Source: Spongiactinospora rosea (lineage in GTDB: Bacteria > Actinomycetota > Actinomycetes > Streptosporangiales > Streptosporangiaceae). From it: 64,000 nucleotides of DNA. A program made the position numbers and the translations under genes. Under the pieces are notes generated by a model. It ran no database searches, was not told where the DNA came from, and saw only the letters and a program-made list of their open reading frames with translations. The DNA is taken from assembly GCF_003315795.1 (NCBI RefSeq), contig NZ_QMEY01000010.1, forward strand, positions 62,001-126,000, in the 5' to 3' direction. Shown here piece by piece: positions 7,882 through 16,774 of this stretch (positions are counted from its first letter, which is position 1; every line of letters begins with the position of its first letter).

Positions 7882-8732
7882 ACCGGGGCTCCGAGCCAGC
7901 TCCGGGCCATGGCCTGTACGCCGGAGCCGTCGACATCGGCGAGCTTGCCCGCCAGGTAGTCGGCCACCCACGCGCTGGTCGGGATGCGGAACGGCGGATC
8001 GACGTCCCGAAGCGCCCCCACCACGACCTCGGCCACCTCCTGGGCGGACTGCCCGGCCGTGGCCCAGCCGGCGTTCACCGCCCACTCGAAGTAGCGGTCG
8101 AACGCGGGCGCGTACGGCCCCGAGTCCCGCCGGATCGTCTTGCGGCTGACGTCCGGGAAGTACCCGAACCGGGTGTCACGGACGAACCCGGGCACGACCA
8201 CGCTGACCCGTACCCCGTGCTCGGCCGCGACCGGCGCCAGGCTCTCCATGAAGCCCTCCACCGCCGCCTTGGCCGCCGCGTACGCCTCGTTGAACGGCTG
8301 CCCCACCACCCCATGGACGCTGCCGATGGTCAGCAGCCGCCCCCGGGCGGCCCGCAGCATCGGCATCGCCACCCGGCTCACCGCCACGACCCCGAAGAAG
8401 TTGACCTCCAGGTTGGCCCGCAGGGCGGCCATGGTGGACATCTCCATGGTCGGGTCGAAGTTGGATATTCCGGCATTGTTGACCAGCGCGTCCAGCCCGC
8501 CGTACGTCTCCCGCACCCCGTCCATGCAGGCTGCGATGGACGAGGCGTCCGTGATGTCCAGCCGGCGTACGTCCACCGAGACCCCGGCCTCCGCAGCCGC
8601 CGCCCGCAGCCCGGCGCCCCGCGCCGAAGGGTCGCGCATCGTGGCCACCACCGTGTACCCGGCGCGGGCGGCGGCCACGGCGGTGGCCAGGCCGATGCCC
8701 GAGGACGTCCCGGTGATCAGCAGTGTGGTCAT
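7878..8732 (-). CDS. Short-chain dehydrogenase/reductase
   Basis: A 284-residue classical SDR. TGTSSGIG (cofactor loop, residues 6-13), LVNNAG, catalytic Ser in TIGSVHG and YAAAK (Tyr and Lys) are all intact. The ATG overlaps the MFS stop (ATGA). The TGxxxGIG loop with Arg after the second strand (TMRDP) suggests NADP(H), which is inference. In this operon it most likely reduces or oxidises a hydroxyl/keto group of the product. Confidence 0.9.
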   Translation of the reverse strand: MTTLLITGTSSGIGLATAVAAARAGYTVVATMRDPSARGAGLRAAAAEAGVSVDVRRLDITDASSIAACMDGVRETYGGLDALVNNAGISNFDPTMEMSTMAALRANLEVNFFGVVAVSRVAMPMLRAARGRLLTIGSVHGVVGQPFNEAYAAAKAAVEGFMESLAPVAAEHGVRVSVVVPGFVRDTRFGYFPDVSRKTIRRDSGPYAPAFDRYFEWAVNAGWATAGQSAQEVAEVVVGALRDVDPPFRIPTSAWVADYLAGKLADVDGSGVQAMARSWLGAPV

Positions 8733-9997
8733 GTCAGGCTCCCCGCGGGTTCGGCGTCCCGCCGGGCGCGGTCCAGCAGCGGCTGGATGCGCATGGCGGG
8801 CAGGAAGGAGAACGCGGCCAGCAGCGTGCCGCCGACCATGACGGCCTGGGCGGCCCCGAGCACGCCCATGCTCCCGGTGAGCAGGGTGACCGCCGTGCCG
8901 CCCACCAGCGCGGCCAGCGGGATCACCCCCCACGTCGCGGTGCGGAACGCCGCGTGCATCACGCCCTGGTTGTCGGCGTTCATCCGGGACTGCCGGATCG
9001 GCGCGCTGCACACGTTGATGCACGACATGAAGAAGCCGTAGCAGCCGAACGTCACCGCGATCACCGGCGCGGCGGGCAGCGCGGGCGCGGCGAGGATGCC
9101 GAGCCCGACGAGGCAGTGCAGCAGCAGACCCCAGGCCAGGGTGCGGCCGAGGCCGAGCCGGGCGCCGATCCGGGGGGCGACCAGAGCGCCCACCACCGCG
9201 CCGCACGCGGCCACCGACATGGCCGCGCCGAGCGCGCCCGCCGAGAGCCCGAACCCCTGGTACGCCAGCACCGGCAGCACGGTCACGAAGATCGGCCCGC
9301 CCGAGTTCAGCGTCACGGCGGCGACGATCACCCGGCGCAGCACCGGATCGGCCCAGTTCAGCCGGAACCCGAGCACCAGCCGCGCCCACATCCCGCCCTC
9401 CGGCACCGACGCGCCGCCCCACGGCCGCATCGCCCGCACGCACCCGGCCGAGACCAGGTAGCTGGCCGCGTCCACGAGCAGCGCGGCCACCCCGAAGGCG
9501 TGGTACAGCGCCCCGGCGATCGACGGCCCGCCGACCTCGGCCACGGTCCGGCTGCCCTCCAGCCGGGAGTACGCCCGCACCAGCCCGTCCTCGGGGACCG
9601 TGGCCGGCACCGCGACCAGGTACCCGATGTTGAAGAAGATCGTCGCCGCGCTGATCAGCGCCACGCACCCGAACAGCAGCGGCGTGGACAGCACCCCCAG
9701 CCAGTACGCCAGCGGAACGGCCAGCACCGCCGCCATCCGCACGAGGTCGCACACCAGCAGGGTCGCGCGCTTGTCCCACCGGTCCACCAGCACCCCGGCG
9801 ACCGGCCCGAGCAGCGGAATCCCGAGGTACTGGGCCATCGCCACCACGCCCACCTCGAACGGCGACGCGTCCAGCGCCACGATCATCAGCGTCGGGACCA
9901 CGAACACCGTGATCTTGTCGCCGACCAGGCTCACCGACTGCGCGGCCCAGAACAGCCCGAACTCCCGTCCGAGGCCCAGGCCGCGCGGCAGCTTCAC
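8729..9997 (-). CDS. MFS transporter, likely product exporter
   Basis: A 422-residue major-facilitator protein with about twelve hydrophobic segments. FWAAQSVSLVGDKITVFVVP and GPVAGVLVDRWDKRATLL (motif A loop between TM2 and TM3) place it among the MFS_3/enterobactin-exporter-like proteins. The GTG at 9997 overlaps the upstream stop (GTGA). Its position inside the biosynthetic operon argues for export of the product or self-resistance. Confidence 0.9.
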   Translation of the reverse strand: MKLPRGLGLGREFGLFWAAQSVSLVGDKITVFVVPTLMIVALDASPFEVGVVAMAQYLGIPLLGPVAGVLVDRWDKRATLLVCDLVRMAAVLAVPLAYWLGVLSTPLLFGCVALISAATIFFNIGYLVAVPATVPEDGLVRAYSRLEGSRTVAEVGGPSIAGALYHAFGVAALLVDAASYLVSAGCVRAMRPWGGASVPEGGMWARLVLGFRLNWADPVLRRVIVAAVTLNSGGPIFVTVLPVLAYQGFGLSAGALGAAMSVAACGAVVGALVAPRIGARLGLGRTLAWGLLLHCLVGLGILAAPALPAAPVIAVTFGCYGFFMSCINVCSAPIRQSRMNADNQGVMHAAFRTATWGVIPLAALVGGTAVTLLTGSMGVLGAAQAVMVGGTLLAAFSFLPAMRIQPLLDRARRDAEPAGSLT

Positions 9998-11211
9998 GGC
10001 TCCTCCCGCACGACGAAGCCGGAGGTCTTGCCGGTGCGCCCGTTGCTGATCAGCTCGTCCACCACCGACACCCGGAAGGACTCCGGGTCGTGCTGGAAGG
10101 CCGTGCTGATCGTGAACGTGCTCGCCATCAGGTCCTGGCGCAGTCGTTCCGGCGAAGCCCCCGGACCGGCGAGCAGCAGGACGTCCACGGAGGCCACCCG
10201 CCCCTGCCGCTCGTTGATCACCACCTGCGCCCGGATGACCCCCGGCTCGCGTTCGGCGCGGGCCACGATGTCGTCGACGTGCAGGCCCAGCCCCCGTACC
10301 TGCACCACCGAGTCCCGCCGCCCGAGGATGCGCAGCGCGAGGTCCTCCCGCCCGCACGTACACGTCACGAACCGCCCCGCGTCCCCGGTCCGGTATCGCA
10401 GCACCGGGTTGAGGACGTCCGGGTCGAGCGTGGTGAAGTCCAGCAGCCCGTCCGCGTCCATCCCGACGAGCTGCGACGGCAGCAGGTGGAACACGTCCGC
10501 CGGGCACTGCGGCGTGTTGGTCCCCGCCACCCACGTCTCCGTGCTGCCGAACATCCCCCAGCGGCGGGCGTCCGGTGCCACCGCCGCCATGTCCTCGTCG
10601 AGCTGGGGGTGCCACGCCTCGCCCAGCCAGAGCACCTTGCGCAGCGCGGGCAGCTTCACGCCGGTGGCCCTGGCGTGCGCGAACCACAGCCGCAGCACGC
10701 TCGGCGTCCCCCCGAACGCGGTCACCTCCCGGTCGGCGAAGAAGGACAGCCAGTCGCCGTACTCGTCCCTGCCGACCGACCCCAGCGCGATCACCTGGCA
10801 GCCGGACAGGTCGGCGAACGCGGCCGCCAGGAAGTGCGCGCCCCACATCCGGCCCGCGCCCCACGCGTTGACGAACACGTCGTCGCGGTCCAGCGGGCGC
10901 CACTGTTCGTACACGCCGTGCATGTAGAAGCCGGTGGGCGCGTAGCCGACCTTGGGCGCGCCGGTGCTGCCGCCGCTCTGGAACAGCCAGGTCGCGCCGC
11001 GCTCGGCGGTCGGCCGCAGGTGCGCCAGCGCCACGTTCAGGTCGTCCTTGACCAGCGCGGGCAGCGCGGCCAGGTCGTCCAGCGTGCGCGGTTCGCCGTG
11101 GCCGGCGTAGCGGCCGGCGAGCGCGGGCACGCCGCGCAGCCGGTCCAGGGACCGGCGGGCCACGTGCAGGTGCGGCTCGGCCGCGGCGGGAGTCAGGGAG
11201 AACGCGTTCAC
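9994..11211 (-). CDS. PaaK/EhpF-like adenylate-forming enzyme 2
   Basis: A 405-residue PaaK-type enzyme, distantly similar to the one at 6243-7499. P-loop FQSGGSTGAPKVGYAP, then GMFGSTET and the RYRTGDAGRFV motif are intact, with a C-terminal domain containing ILGRRDSVVQVRGLGLHVDDI. GTG start overlaps the ATP-grasp stop. Presence of CTCGRED gives a CxC pair like the metal site of some PaaK proteins. It should adenylate a carboxylate; whether the acceptor is CoA, the carrier protein or an amine is unknown. Confidence 0.85.
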   Translation of the reverse strand: MNAFSLTPAAAEPHLHVARRSLDRLRGVPALAGRYAGHGEPRTLDDLAALPALVKDDLNVALAHLRPTAERGATWLFQSGGSTGAPKVGYAPTGFYMHGVYEQWRPLDRDDVFVNAWGAGRMWGAHFLAAAFADLSGCQVIALGSVGRDEYGDWLSFFADREVTAFGGTPSVLRLWFAHARATGVKLPALRKVLWLGEAWHPQLDEDMAAVAPDARRWGMFGSTETWVAGTNTPQCPADVFHLLPSQLVGMDADGLLDFTTLDPDVLNPVLRYRTGDAGRFVTCTCGREDLALRILGRRDSVVQVRGLGLHVDDIVARAEREPGVIRAQVVINERQGRVASVDVLLLAGPGASPERLRQDLMASTFTISTAFQHDPESFRVSVVDELISNGRTGKTSGFVVREEP

Positions 11212-12197
11212 AGGGTCACCAGCTCTCGGGTGTCGTGGTGGCGGGCATGGGCGTCCCGGTACGCGATCCAGCGGGCCCGGGTGACGTCGCGTTGCAGCGT
11301 GCGGGCGGGGTCGCCGAAGTCGGGGGCGATCACCCCGTCCGGCTCCAGCTCGGAGAACCAGTACCGCTCGCCGTCGAACAGGAAGTCCACGCAGAAGAAG
11401 GGGATGGGCAGCTTCTCGGCGAAGTACGCGGTGGCCTCGGCCAGCTCCGGCGGCACCGGCGGGAACTCCATCGCGCCGCCCCTGCTGGCGTTGGCGACCG
11501 GGGAGCCGGGCTCGGGGATGCGCTTCATCACCGCGTACGGCTCGCCGTCGACGACGTAGACCCGGTAGTCCACCGTCCCGTCGCCCAGGTACGGCTGCAC
11601 GACCAGCGTCGTGTCCCCGCCCTGCGCCAGGCTGGCCAGGCCGCGGATCTCCTCGGCGTCGCGGGCCAGGTTCACCCCGCCGCCGCCGCACCACCCCGCG
11701 GGCTTGACGATCGCCGGGTACGTGAGCCCGCCGAGCGCCACCTCGTACAGGTGCTTGCCGACGTCCCGGCCGGTGCCGATGCGCAGGGTCGGGATCGGCG
11801 GCACGGGCGAGCCGGCCAGGTGCAGGACGGTGGCCAGCTTGTCGTTCGCGATCGGCGACAGCCACGGCGGGAACGGCAGGTAGAAACCGGCCTGCTCCAG
11901 CACCGCGTACAGCGCGTACTGGTTGAAAACGTCCATCGACTGGTAGGGCAGCGAGTACAGCGCGGTGATGAACAGCGTGTCGGCCGGGGTGACCCGCTCG
12001 CCGTCCACGTAGACGCGCGGCTCGCCGGGGCGCAGGCCGTCCACGGTCACCGCGTCGGGGGCGTGCATGGTCCAGGAGAGGCCGAGTTCGGCGGCGACCT
12101 CGGCGTACATGTCCCAGAAGAACGGGTGCCACATCGCGGTGGCCCTGGTGGACTCCCGGTCGGGGAAGATCCAGCACATCCGGCGCAGCGTGCTCAT
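11208..12197 (-). CDS. ATP-grasp ligase
   Basis: A 329-residue ATP-grasp enzyme of the RimK/D-Ala-D-Ala-like class. YPAIVKPAGWCGGGGV is the nucleotide-binding loop, VVQPYL the hinge, and FCVDFLFDGERYWFSELEPDG the metal-binding end. ATP-grasp enzymes make amide or peptide bonds through acyl phosphates, so this is a candidate for coupling the amino-acid unit to an amine without an NRPS condensation domain, which the operon lacks. The ATG overlaps the aminomutase stop. Confidence 0.84.
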   Translation of the reverse strand: MSTLRRMCWIFPDRESTRATAMWHPFFWDMYAEVAAELGLSWTMHAPDAVTVDGLRPGEPRVYVDGERVTPADTLFITALYSLPYQSMDVFNQYALYAVLEQAGFYLPFPPWLSPIANDKLATVLHLAGSPVPPIPTLRIGTGRDVGKHLYEVALGGLTYPAIVKPAGWCGGGGVNLARDAEEIRGLASLAQGGDTTLVVQPYLGDGTVDYRVYVVDGEPYAVMKRIPEPGSPVANASRGGAMEFPPVPPELAEATAYFAEKLPIPFFCVDFLFDGERYWFSELEPDGVIAPDFGDPARTLQRDVTRARWIAYRDAHARHHDTRELVTL

Positions 12198-13534
12198 GGT
12201 CGCCTCTCTCCGCCGGCCCACCAGCGGCGGCCGGCCTCGGGCAGGGTGTCGATCGGGTCGTAAAAGGGGTACTCGCGGTCGAGGTCGCCGTCCCCGCCCA
12301 GGCCGAGGCCGTGCTTCCTGGTCCAGTACGAGACGCCGCGCTCCCGGTCGTACTCCACGAGCTGGTGCACCCAGCGCTTGCCGACGTACGGCACGTCGCA
12401 GACGATCCGGGGCGTGGCGTAGCCGGGCAGGTAGCCCATGATCGCTTCCTGGAGCCGCTGCGCCTCGTGGATCGGGGTCCGCCAGTGCTCGGCGTTGGGG
12501 ATCATGTCGCAGACGTAGAAGTAGTACGGCAGGATGCCCGCCTCGTCCTGGAGGGCGAAGCACAGGTCCAGCAGGTCGGCGGGGGTGGTGTTGCAGCCGC
12601 GCAGCAGTACGCCCTGGTTGCGCACGTCCCGTACGCCCGCGTCCAGCAGCGCCCGCGCCGCCTCCGCGACCAGCGGCGTCACCGAACGCGCGTGGTTGGC
12701 GTGGGTGTGCACCGCGAGGTTCACCCCGCGCCGCCGGGCCAAGCCCGCCACCCGGGCCATGCCCGCCAGCACGTCCGGCTGGAGCCAGTGCTGCGGCAGC
12801 CCGACCAGCGCCTTGGTGGCCAGCCGGATGTCCCGCACCGACGACAGCTCCAGCAGCCGGGTCAGGAACGACTCCAGCCGCGGCCACGGCAGGTTGGCCA
12901 GGTCACCGCCGGAGACCACCACGTCCCGCACGCCGGGCGTGCGCTTGAGGTAGTCCAGGATCAGCTCCTGCCGGTCCACCGGCCGCAGCGTGAGCCTGGC
13001 CTTGGTCACCTGCGGGGTCGAGGTGCCGACCAGGTCCATCCGGGTGCAGTGCCCGCAGTACTGCGGGCAGGTGGACAGCAGCTCGGCCAGCACCTTGGTC
13101 GGGTACCGGTGGGTCAGCCCCTCCACGGCCCACATCTCGGCCTCGTGCAGCGAGTCGCGCTGGGCGTACGGGTGGCTGGGCCACTCCGGGTGCCGGTCGG
13201 ACCGCACCGGCATCAGGTACCTGCGCACCGGGTCGGCCAGGAAGTCCTCGGTGAAGGTGGCGGCCTCGCCCGCCATCACGTTGAGCAGTTGCGGCGTGAC
13301 CAGCACCGGCATGGTCGCGAACCGTTCGGCGTCGGCCGCGAGGTCGGCGTAGAACGACTCGTGCAGCAGGTCGCCGACGACCGCGCGGAGCTGCCGCGCG
13401 TCCTTGACGCAGTGCGCCCGCTGCCACTGGGCGTCGCGCCACTGCGCCACGGTGACGTCGCGCCAGCCGGGCAGCCGCCGCCAGTCCGGCTCGGTGAGCG
13501 GCCGGCGCACGTATACGTACGGGTCGGCGCTCAT
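12194..13534 (-). CDS. kamA: Lysine 2,3-aminomutase-like radical SAM/PLP enzyme
   Basis: A 446-residue KamA-family protein predicted to move an alpha-amino group to the beta position. The [4Fe-4S] cluster motif is C156-x3-C160-x2-C163, followed by TR (Arg165, equivalent to the carboxylate-binding Arg of lysine aminomutase). Asp343 (YVCDM) and Asp380 (VCDVP) match the two aspartates that hold the epsilon-amino group of lysine, and Lys386 (YVGK) the PLP lysine. Glutamate aminomutases lack this Asp pair, so lysine is favoured. Overlaps both neighbours by 4 bp. Beta-lysine is a known antibiotic building block. Confidence 0.9.
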   Translation of the reverse strand: MSADPYVYVRRPLTEPDWRRLPGWRDVTVAQWRDAQWQRAHCVKDARQLRAVVGDLLHESFYADLAADAERFATMPVLVTPQLLNVMAGEAATFTEDFLADPVRRYLMPVRSDRHPEWPSHPYAQRDSLHEAEMWAVEGLTHRYPTKVLAELLSTCPQYCGHCTRMDLVGTSTPQVTKARLTLRPVDRQELILDYLKRTPGVRDVVVSGGDLANLPWPRLESFLTRLLELSSVRDIRLATKALVGLPQHWLQPDVLAGMARVAGLARRRGVNLAVHTHANHARSVTPLVAEAARALLDAGVRDVRNQGVLLRGCNTTPADLLDLCFALQDEAGILPYYFYVCDMIPNAEHWRTPIHEAQRLQEAIMGYLPGYATPRIVCDVPYVGKRWVHQLVEYDRERGVSYWTRKHGLGLGGDGDLDREYPFYDPIDTLPEAGRRWWAGGERRP

Positions 13535-15240
13535 CCGGCCAGCAGCCCGGCGTGGCGGGTGCGCAGCTCCCGCTTGAGCACCTTGCCGGTGGGGCCGAGC
13601 GGATACTCGTCGTCGCCGCGGGCGATGATCACCGCGGCCAGCGGGGCCAGGCCCGCGTCGGCCAGGGCCTTGTTCGCCTGCTCGCGTACGTCCTCGGCGG
13701 TCACGCCCGCCGCCTCGGCCTGGGGCCGCACCACGGCGATCGGCCGCTGACCCTCGCCCGAGGGGATGCCGACCACCGCGCAGTCCTGCACGATGTCCGC
13801 GCAGTCGGCGATCAGCACCTCCTCCACCGGGAGGCTGTAGACCGGCCCGGCGGCGGTGTCGATCACGTCCACCGTACGGTCCAGGTGGTAGAACCGGCCC
13901 TCGCCGTCCCGCCAGGCCACGTCCCCGGTCAGCCAGTAGCCGTTCAGCTCGAAGCTCCTGGTCATCCGCTTGTCGTGCCAGTAGCCGGGGGTACGCGACG
14001 GGGTGATCACGCCGAGCAGGCCGACCGTGCCGTCCGGCACCTCGTCGCCGTTCTCGTCCAGCACCGCGGCCTTGATCACCGCCTCCTGGGCCCGGCCCAC
14101 ACAGCGGTCGGACCGCTCCGACTCAGGCGTGGTGACCTGGCCGAACAGCGCCATCCCCATCTCCGACGAGCCCAGCCCGTCGATGAACTGCGAGCCGGGC
14201 CGCGGCTCGTCGTCCGGGCCGCCGCCGGGCAGCAGCCACGGCTTGATCAGCCCGGCCGGACGCTCCCCGAGCCGGACCAGCCTCCTGATGTGCCCGTAGT
14301 GCGCGCTGTCCCCGGTGTTGAACCAGGTGTGCACCTTCGCCGCGGCCTTGGCCGGCGGCTCGCCGGTGGCCAGCTCCACGAACGTCCTCGGGAACGAGGC
14401 CACCATGGTCGGCTGGAACGCCTCCATCACCGGTTCCACGGCCGCGCGCCGCCAGTCCGACATGACCACGGTCGGCAGTCCGAGCAGCACGGCGGTCAGG
14501 AAGTAGCTGAGCCCGCCCGCGTGGGTGTGCGGCATCAGCGACATCAGCCTGTCGTACGGCTCGGCCGGGAAGCGCACCATCCGCTGCTGTTTGCCGTCCC
14601 AGAAGCTGCGGTGGCCCAGCGTGGTGGACTTCGGCGTGCCGGTCGTGCCGGAGGAGTGGATCAGCGCCACGAGGTCGTCGGGCGCGTGCCGGTGCGGATA
14701 CTCCTCGGGCAGCTCGCCGGACGCCGCGTCGTGCGCCCCGACCTCGGCGGACAGCGCGATGAACCGGGGACGGCGGGCCGGGTCGTCCCGGTACGCGAGC
14801 AGCAGCCTGGTCGTGTCGTCGGCGACGATGCCGACCACGCCCACGTGGTCCAGGTAGCGGACCATGACGTCGGTCCGCATCGCATCGTTGACCAGTGCAG
14901 GGATCGCGCCCAGCGCGGTCAGCGCGAGGAAGTGGATCAGCGGCTCCAGCCCCTCGGCGACGACGATGGCCACCGGCTCGCCGGGGCGTACGCCGTTGGC
15001 CCGGTACCACTTCGCGTACCGGTCGCGCAGCGCGGCCAGGTCGGTCAGGCTGTGCCCGCGCAGCACCACGCCGCCGCGGTGGTCCTCGTGGTGGCTGTAG
15101 ACGAACGGCACGCCGCGGTTCGGGTTGGCCGCCAGGGCGTGGTCCAGGAAGTTGCCCGCGCCCAGACCGGGTTCGGTCATGAACGCCTGCCGTACGGCGA
15201 GCGGGGCGATGGACATGGCGATGGGCATGGTCTCCGTCAT
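13531..15240 (-). CDS. AMP-dependent acyl-CoA synthetase/ligase-like enzyme
   Basis: A 569-residue ANL-superfamily protein, class fatty-acid/CoA ligase. HSSGTTGTPKST is the P-loop; YWLTGDVAWRD, DRTVDVID and GPTGKVLKREL (catalytic Lys region) are intact. The ATG at 15240 overlaps the amine oxidase stop; the open frame upstream is non-coding shadow. It provides a third kind of carboxylate activation in the operon, besides the NRPS A domain and the PaaK pair. Substrate unknown. Confidence 0.88.
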   Translation of the reverse strand: MTETMPIAMSIAPLAVRQAFMTEPGLGAGNFLDHALAANPNRGVPFVYSHHEDHRGGVVLRGHSLTDLAALRDRYAKWYRANGVRPGEPVAIVVAEGLEPLIHFLALTALGAIPALVNDAMRTDVMVRYLDHVGVVGIVADDTTRLLLAYRDDPARRPRFIALSAEVGAHDAASGELPEEYPHRHAPDDLVALIHSSGTTGTPKSTTLGHRSFWDGKQQRMVRFPAEPYDRLMSLMPHTHAGGLSYFLTAVLLGLPTVVMSDWRRAAVEPVMEAFQPTMVASFPRTFVELATGEPPAKAAAKVHTWFNTGDSAHYGHIRRLVRLGERPAGLIKPWLLPGGGPDDEPRPGSQFIDGLGSSEMGMALFGQVTTPESERSDRCVGRAQEAVIKAAVLDENGDEVPDGTVGLLGVITPSRTPGYWHDKRMTRSFELNGYWLTGDVAWRDGEGRFYHLDRTVDVIDTAAGPVYSLPVEEVLIADCADIVQDCAVVGIPSGEGQRPIAVVRPQAEAAGVTAEDVREQANKALADAGLAPLAAVIIARGDDEYPLGPTGKVLKRELRTRHAGLLAG

Positions 15241-16559
15241 TGCTCCTCCTGTGTTTCGGCTATTGCCTTGGCCGCCCGGTGTCCCGAGCGGATCGCGCCT
15301 TCCATGAGCCCGAAGAACTCCGTGCTGGTCTCGGTGCCGGCCCAGTGGACGCGGCCGTGCGGGCTGGTGAGGCCGGGGCCGAGCACGCCCCAGTCCCCGG
15401 GCCCGAACAGCGCGGCGTAGCAGCCGCGGCTGTACTCCTCGCCGAGCCAGTCGGTGACGTGGACCCGCTCTGGGGCGGGCAGTTCGGGGAACAGCCGGGC
15501 GGCCTGGGCCAGCACCCGTTCGCGCTGCTCGGCGGCGGGCAGCGCGGCGAACCGGTGTGCCTCCGCCCCGGTCACGAAGCCGGTCAGCACGCCCGCGCCG
15601 CCGTCCGGCGGCGAGTCGTCCACGGTGGACAGCAGCGGGCCTGTCGCGTTGACCGTCCAGCCGGACAGCCCGTACTCCCGCCACACCGGCCGCGGATAGA
15701 TCAGATGGACCTTGACCGCGCAGCCCGGCGCGGTGGCGGACCGCGCCCGGGGCACCGCCAGGCCGGGCCGGAAGTCGATCGCGGCGGCCAGCGCGGGCGG
15801 CACCGCGACCACCACGGCGTCTGCCCTGACCTGCCCTGACGCCGACACCACGGTCACGCCGCCGGCGTCCTGGTGGATCGCCCGCACCGGCTCGCCGAGA
15901 CGTACGTCGAGCCCGGCGGCCAGCCGCTCGCACACCTGGTGCGCGCCGCCGTCGATCCGGTCCTCCTGCGCGCCGCCCGCGAACGCGTTCAGGTACCGCA
16001 GCCCGCCCCCGGAACTCAGGTAGAACGCCATGTGCAGGACCGACACCGCGGCCGGGTCGGCGGCCATCATCTCGCCCAGGAACAGCGGGAAGAACCGGCG
16101 CGCGTCCGGGTGCCGCAGGTGCTCGGCGGCCCAGTCGGCGGCGGTCCGCCCGTCCAGCGCGGCGGCGTCCGGGGTCAGCCAGGGCGCGTCCACGCGGATC
16201 TTCGCGCACAGGTCGGTGAGCGCGTCGAACAGCTCGCCGAGCGCCACCGCCGACAGCGGAGGAAAGCGGCCCGCCCTGGTCTCGACGTCGCCGCCCAGCT
16301 CGAACCGGCTGTCGCCGTCCATCGCGGTGGGGGTGGTCTTGAGGTCCAGTCCGGCCAGGAGGGCGATCAGTTCGGTGTGCCGGTGACCTAAGTACGCCGC
16401 GCCCGCGTCGGCCCACAAGCCCGGCGCGACCTCAAGACCGTACGTCCGGCCGCCCACCCGGTCGCGGGCCTCCAGCACGGTCACCTCGACGCCCCGGGCC
16501 ACGAGGGCGGAGGCGGCGGTGAGCCCGGCGAGACCGGCTCCCACGACGACGACGCTCAT
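15237..16559 (-). CDS. Flavin monoamine oxidase family protein
   Basis: A 440-residue FAD-dependent amine oxidase. VVVGAGLAGLTAASAL plus EARDRVGGRT form the N-terminal dinucleotide-binding motif and the GG doublet; VHWAGTETSTEFFGLMEGA is the C-terminal FAD motif. No export signal. It overlaps the carrier-protein stop by 4 bp, so it could oxidise a tethered or free amino acid or the amine of the beta-lysine-like unit. This role is inference from position. Confidence 0.89.
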   Translation of the reverse strand: MSVVVVGAGLAGLTAASALVARGVEVTVLEARDRVGGRTYGLEVAPGLWADAGAAYLGHRHTELIALLAGLDLKTTPTAMDGDSRFELGGDVETRAGRFPPLSAVALGELFDALTDLCAKIRVDAPWLTPDAAALDGRTAADWAAEHLRHPDARRFFPLFLGEMMAADPAAVSVLHMAFYLSSGGGLRYLNAFAGGAQEDRIDGGAHQVCERLAAGLDVRLGEPVRAIHQDAGGVTVVSASGQVRADAVVVAVPPALAAAIDFRPGLAVPRARSATAPGCAVKVHLIYPRPVWREYGLSGWTVNATGPLLSTVDDSPPDGGAGVLTGFVTGAEAHRFAALPAAEQRERVLAQAARLFPELPAPERVHVTDWLGEEYSRGCYAALFGPGDWGVLGPGLTSPHGRVHWAGTETSTEFFGLMEGAIRSGHRAAKAIAETQEEQ

Positions 16560-16774
16560 CCCCGGCTCGCGATCTTCTCGGCCAGCGCGCCGGGCGTGGG
16601 CGCGGAAAGGAAATCGTCGAAACCCAGCTCGACGCCGCAGTCCCGGGCGATGCCGCTCAGCACGCGGGTGGCCAGCAGCGAATCACCGCCGCTGACGAAG
16701 AAGTCACTGTCCGCGCTGACGTCGGGGTTTTCCAGCACACGGCGGAAAAGGTCGGCGAGTGCGTCGGCATTCAC
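16556..16774 (-). CDS. Stand-alone acyl/peptidyl carrier protein
   Basis: A 72-residue carrier protein. The phosphopantetheine attachment motif GGDSLLA has its serine at residue 32, preceded by DSDFF. Such DxFFxxGGDSL forms are typical of NRPS PCPs. The GTG start overlaps the A-domain stop (GTGA), so the pair A + PCP is expressed one to one. It likely carries the amino acid activated by the adjacent A domain. Confidence 0.93.
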   Translation of the reverse strand: MNADALADLFRRVLENPDVSADSDFFVSGGDSLLATRVLSGIARDCGVELGFDDFLSAPTPGALAEKIASRG

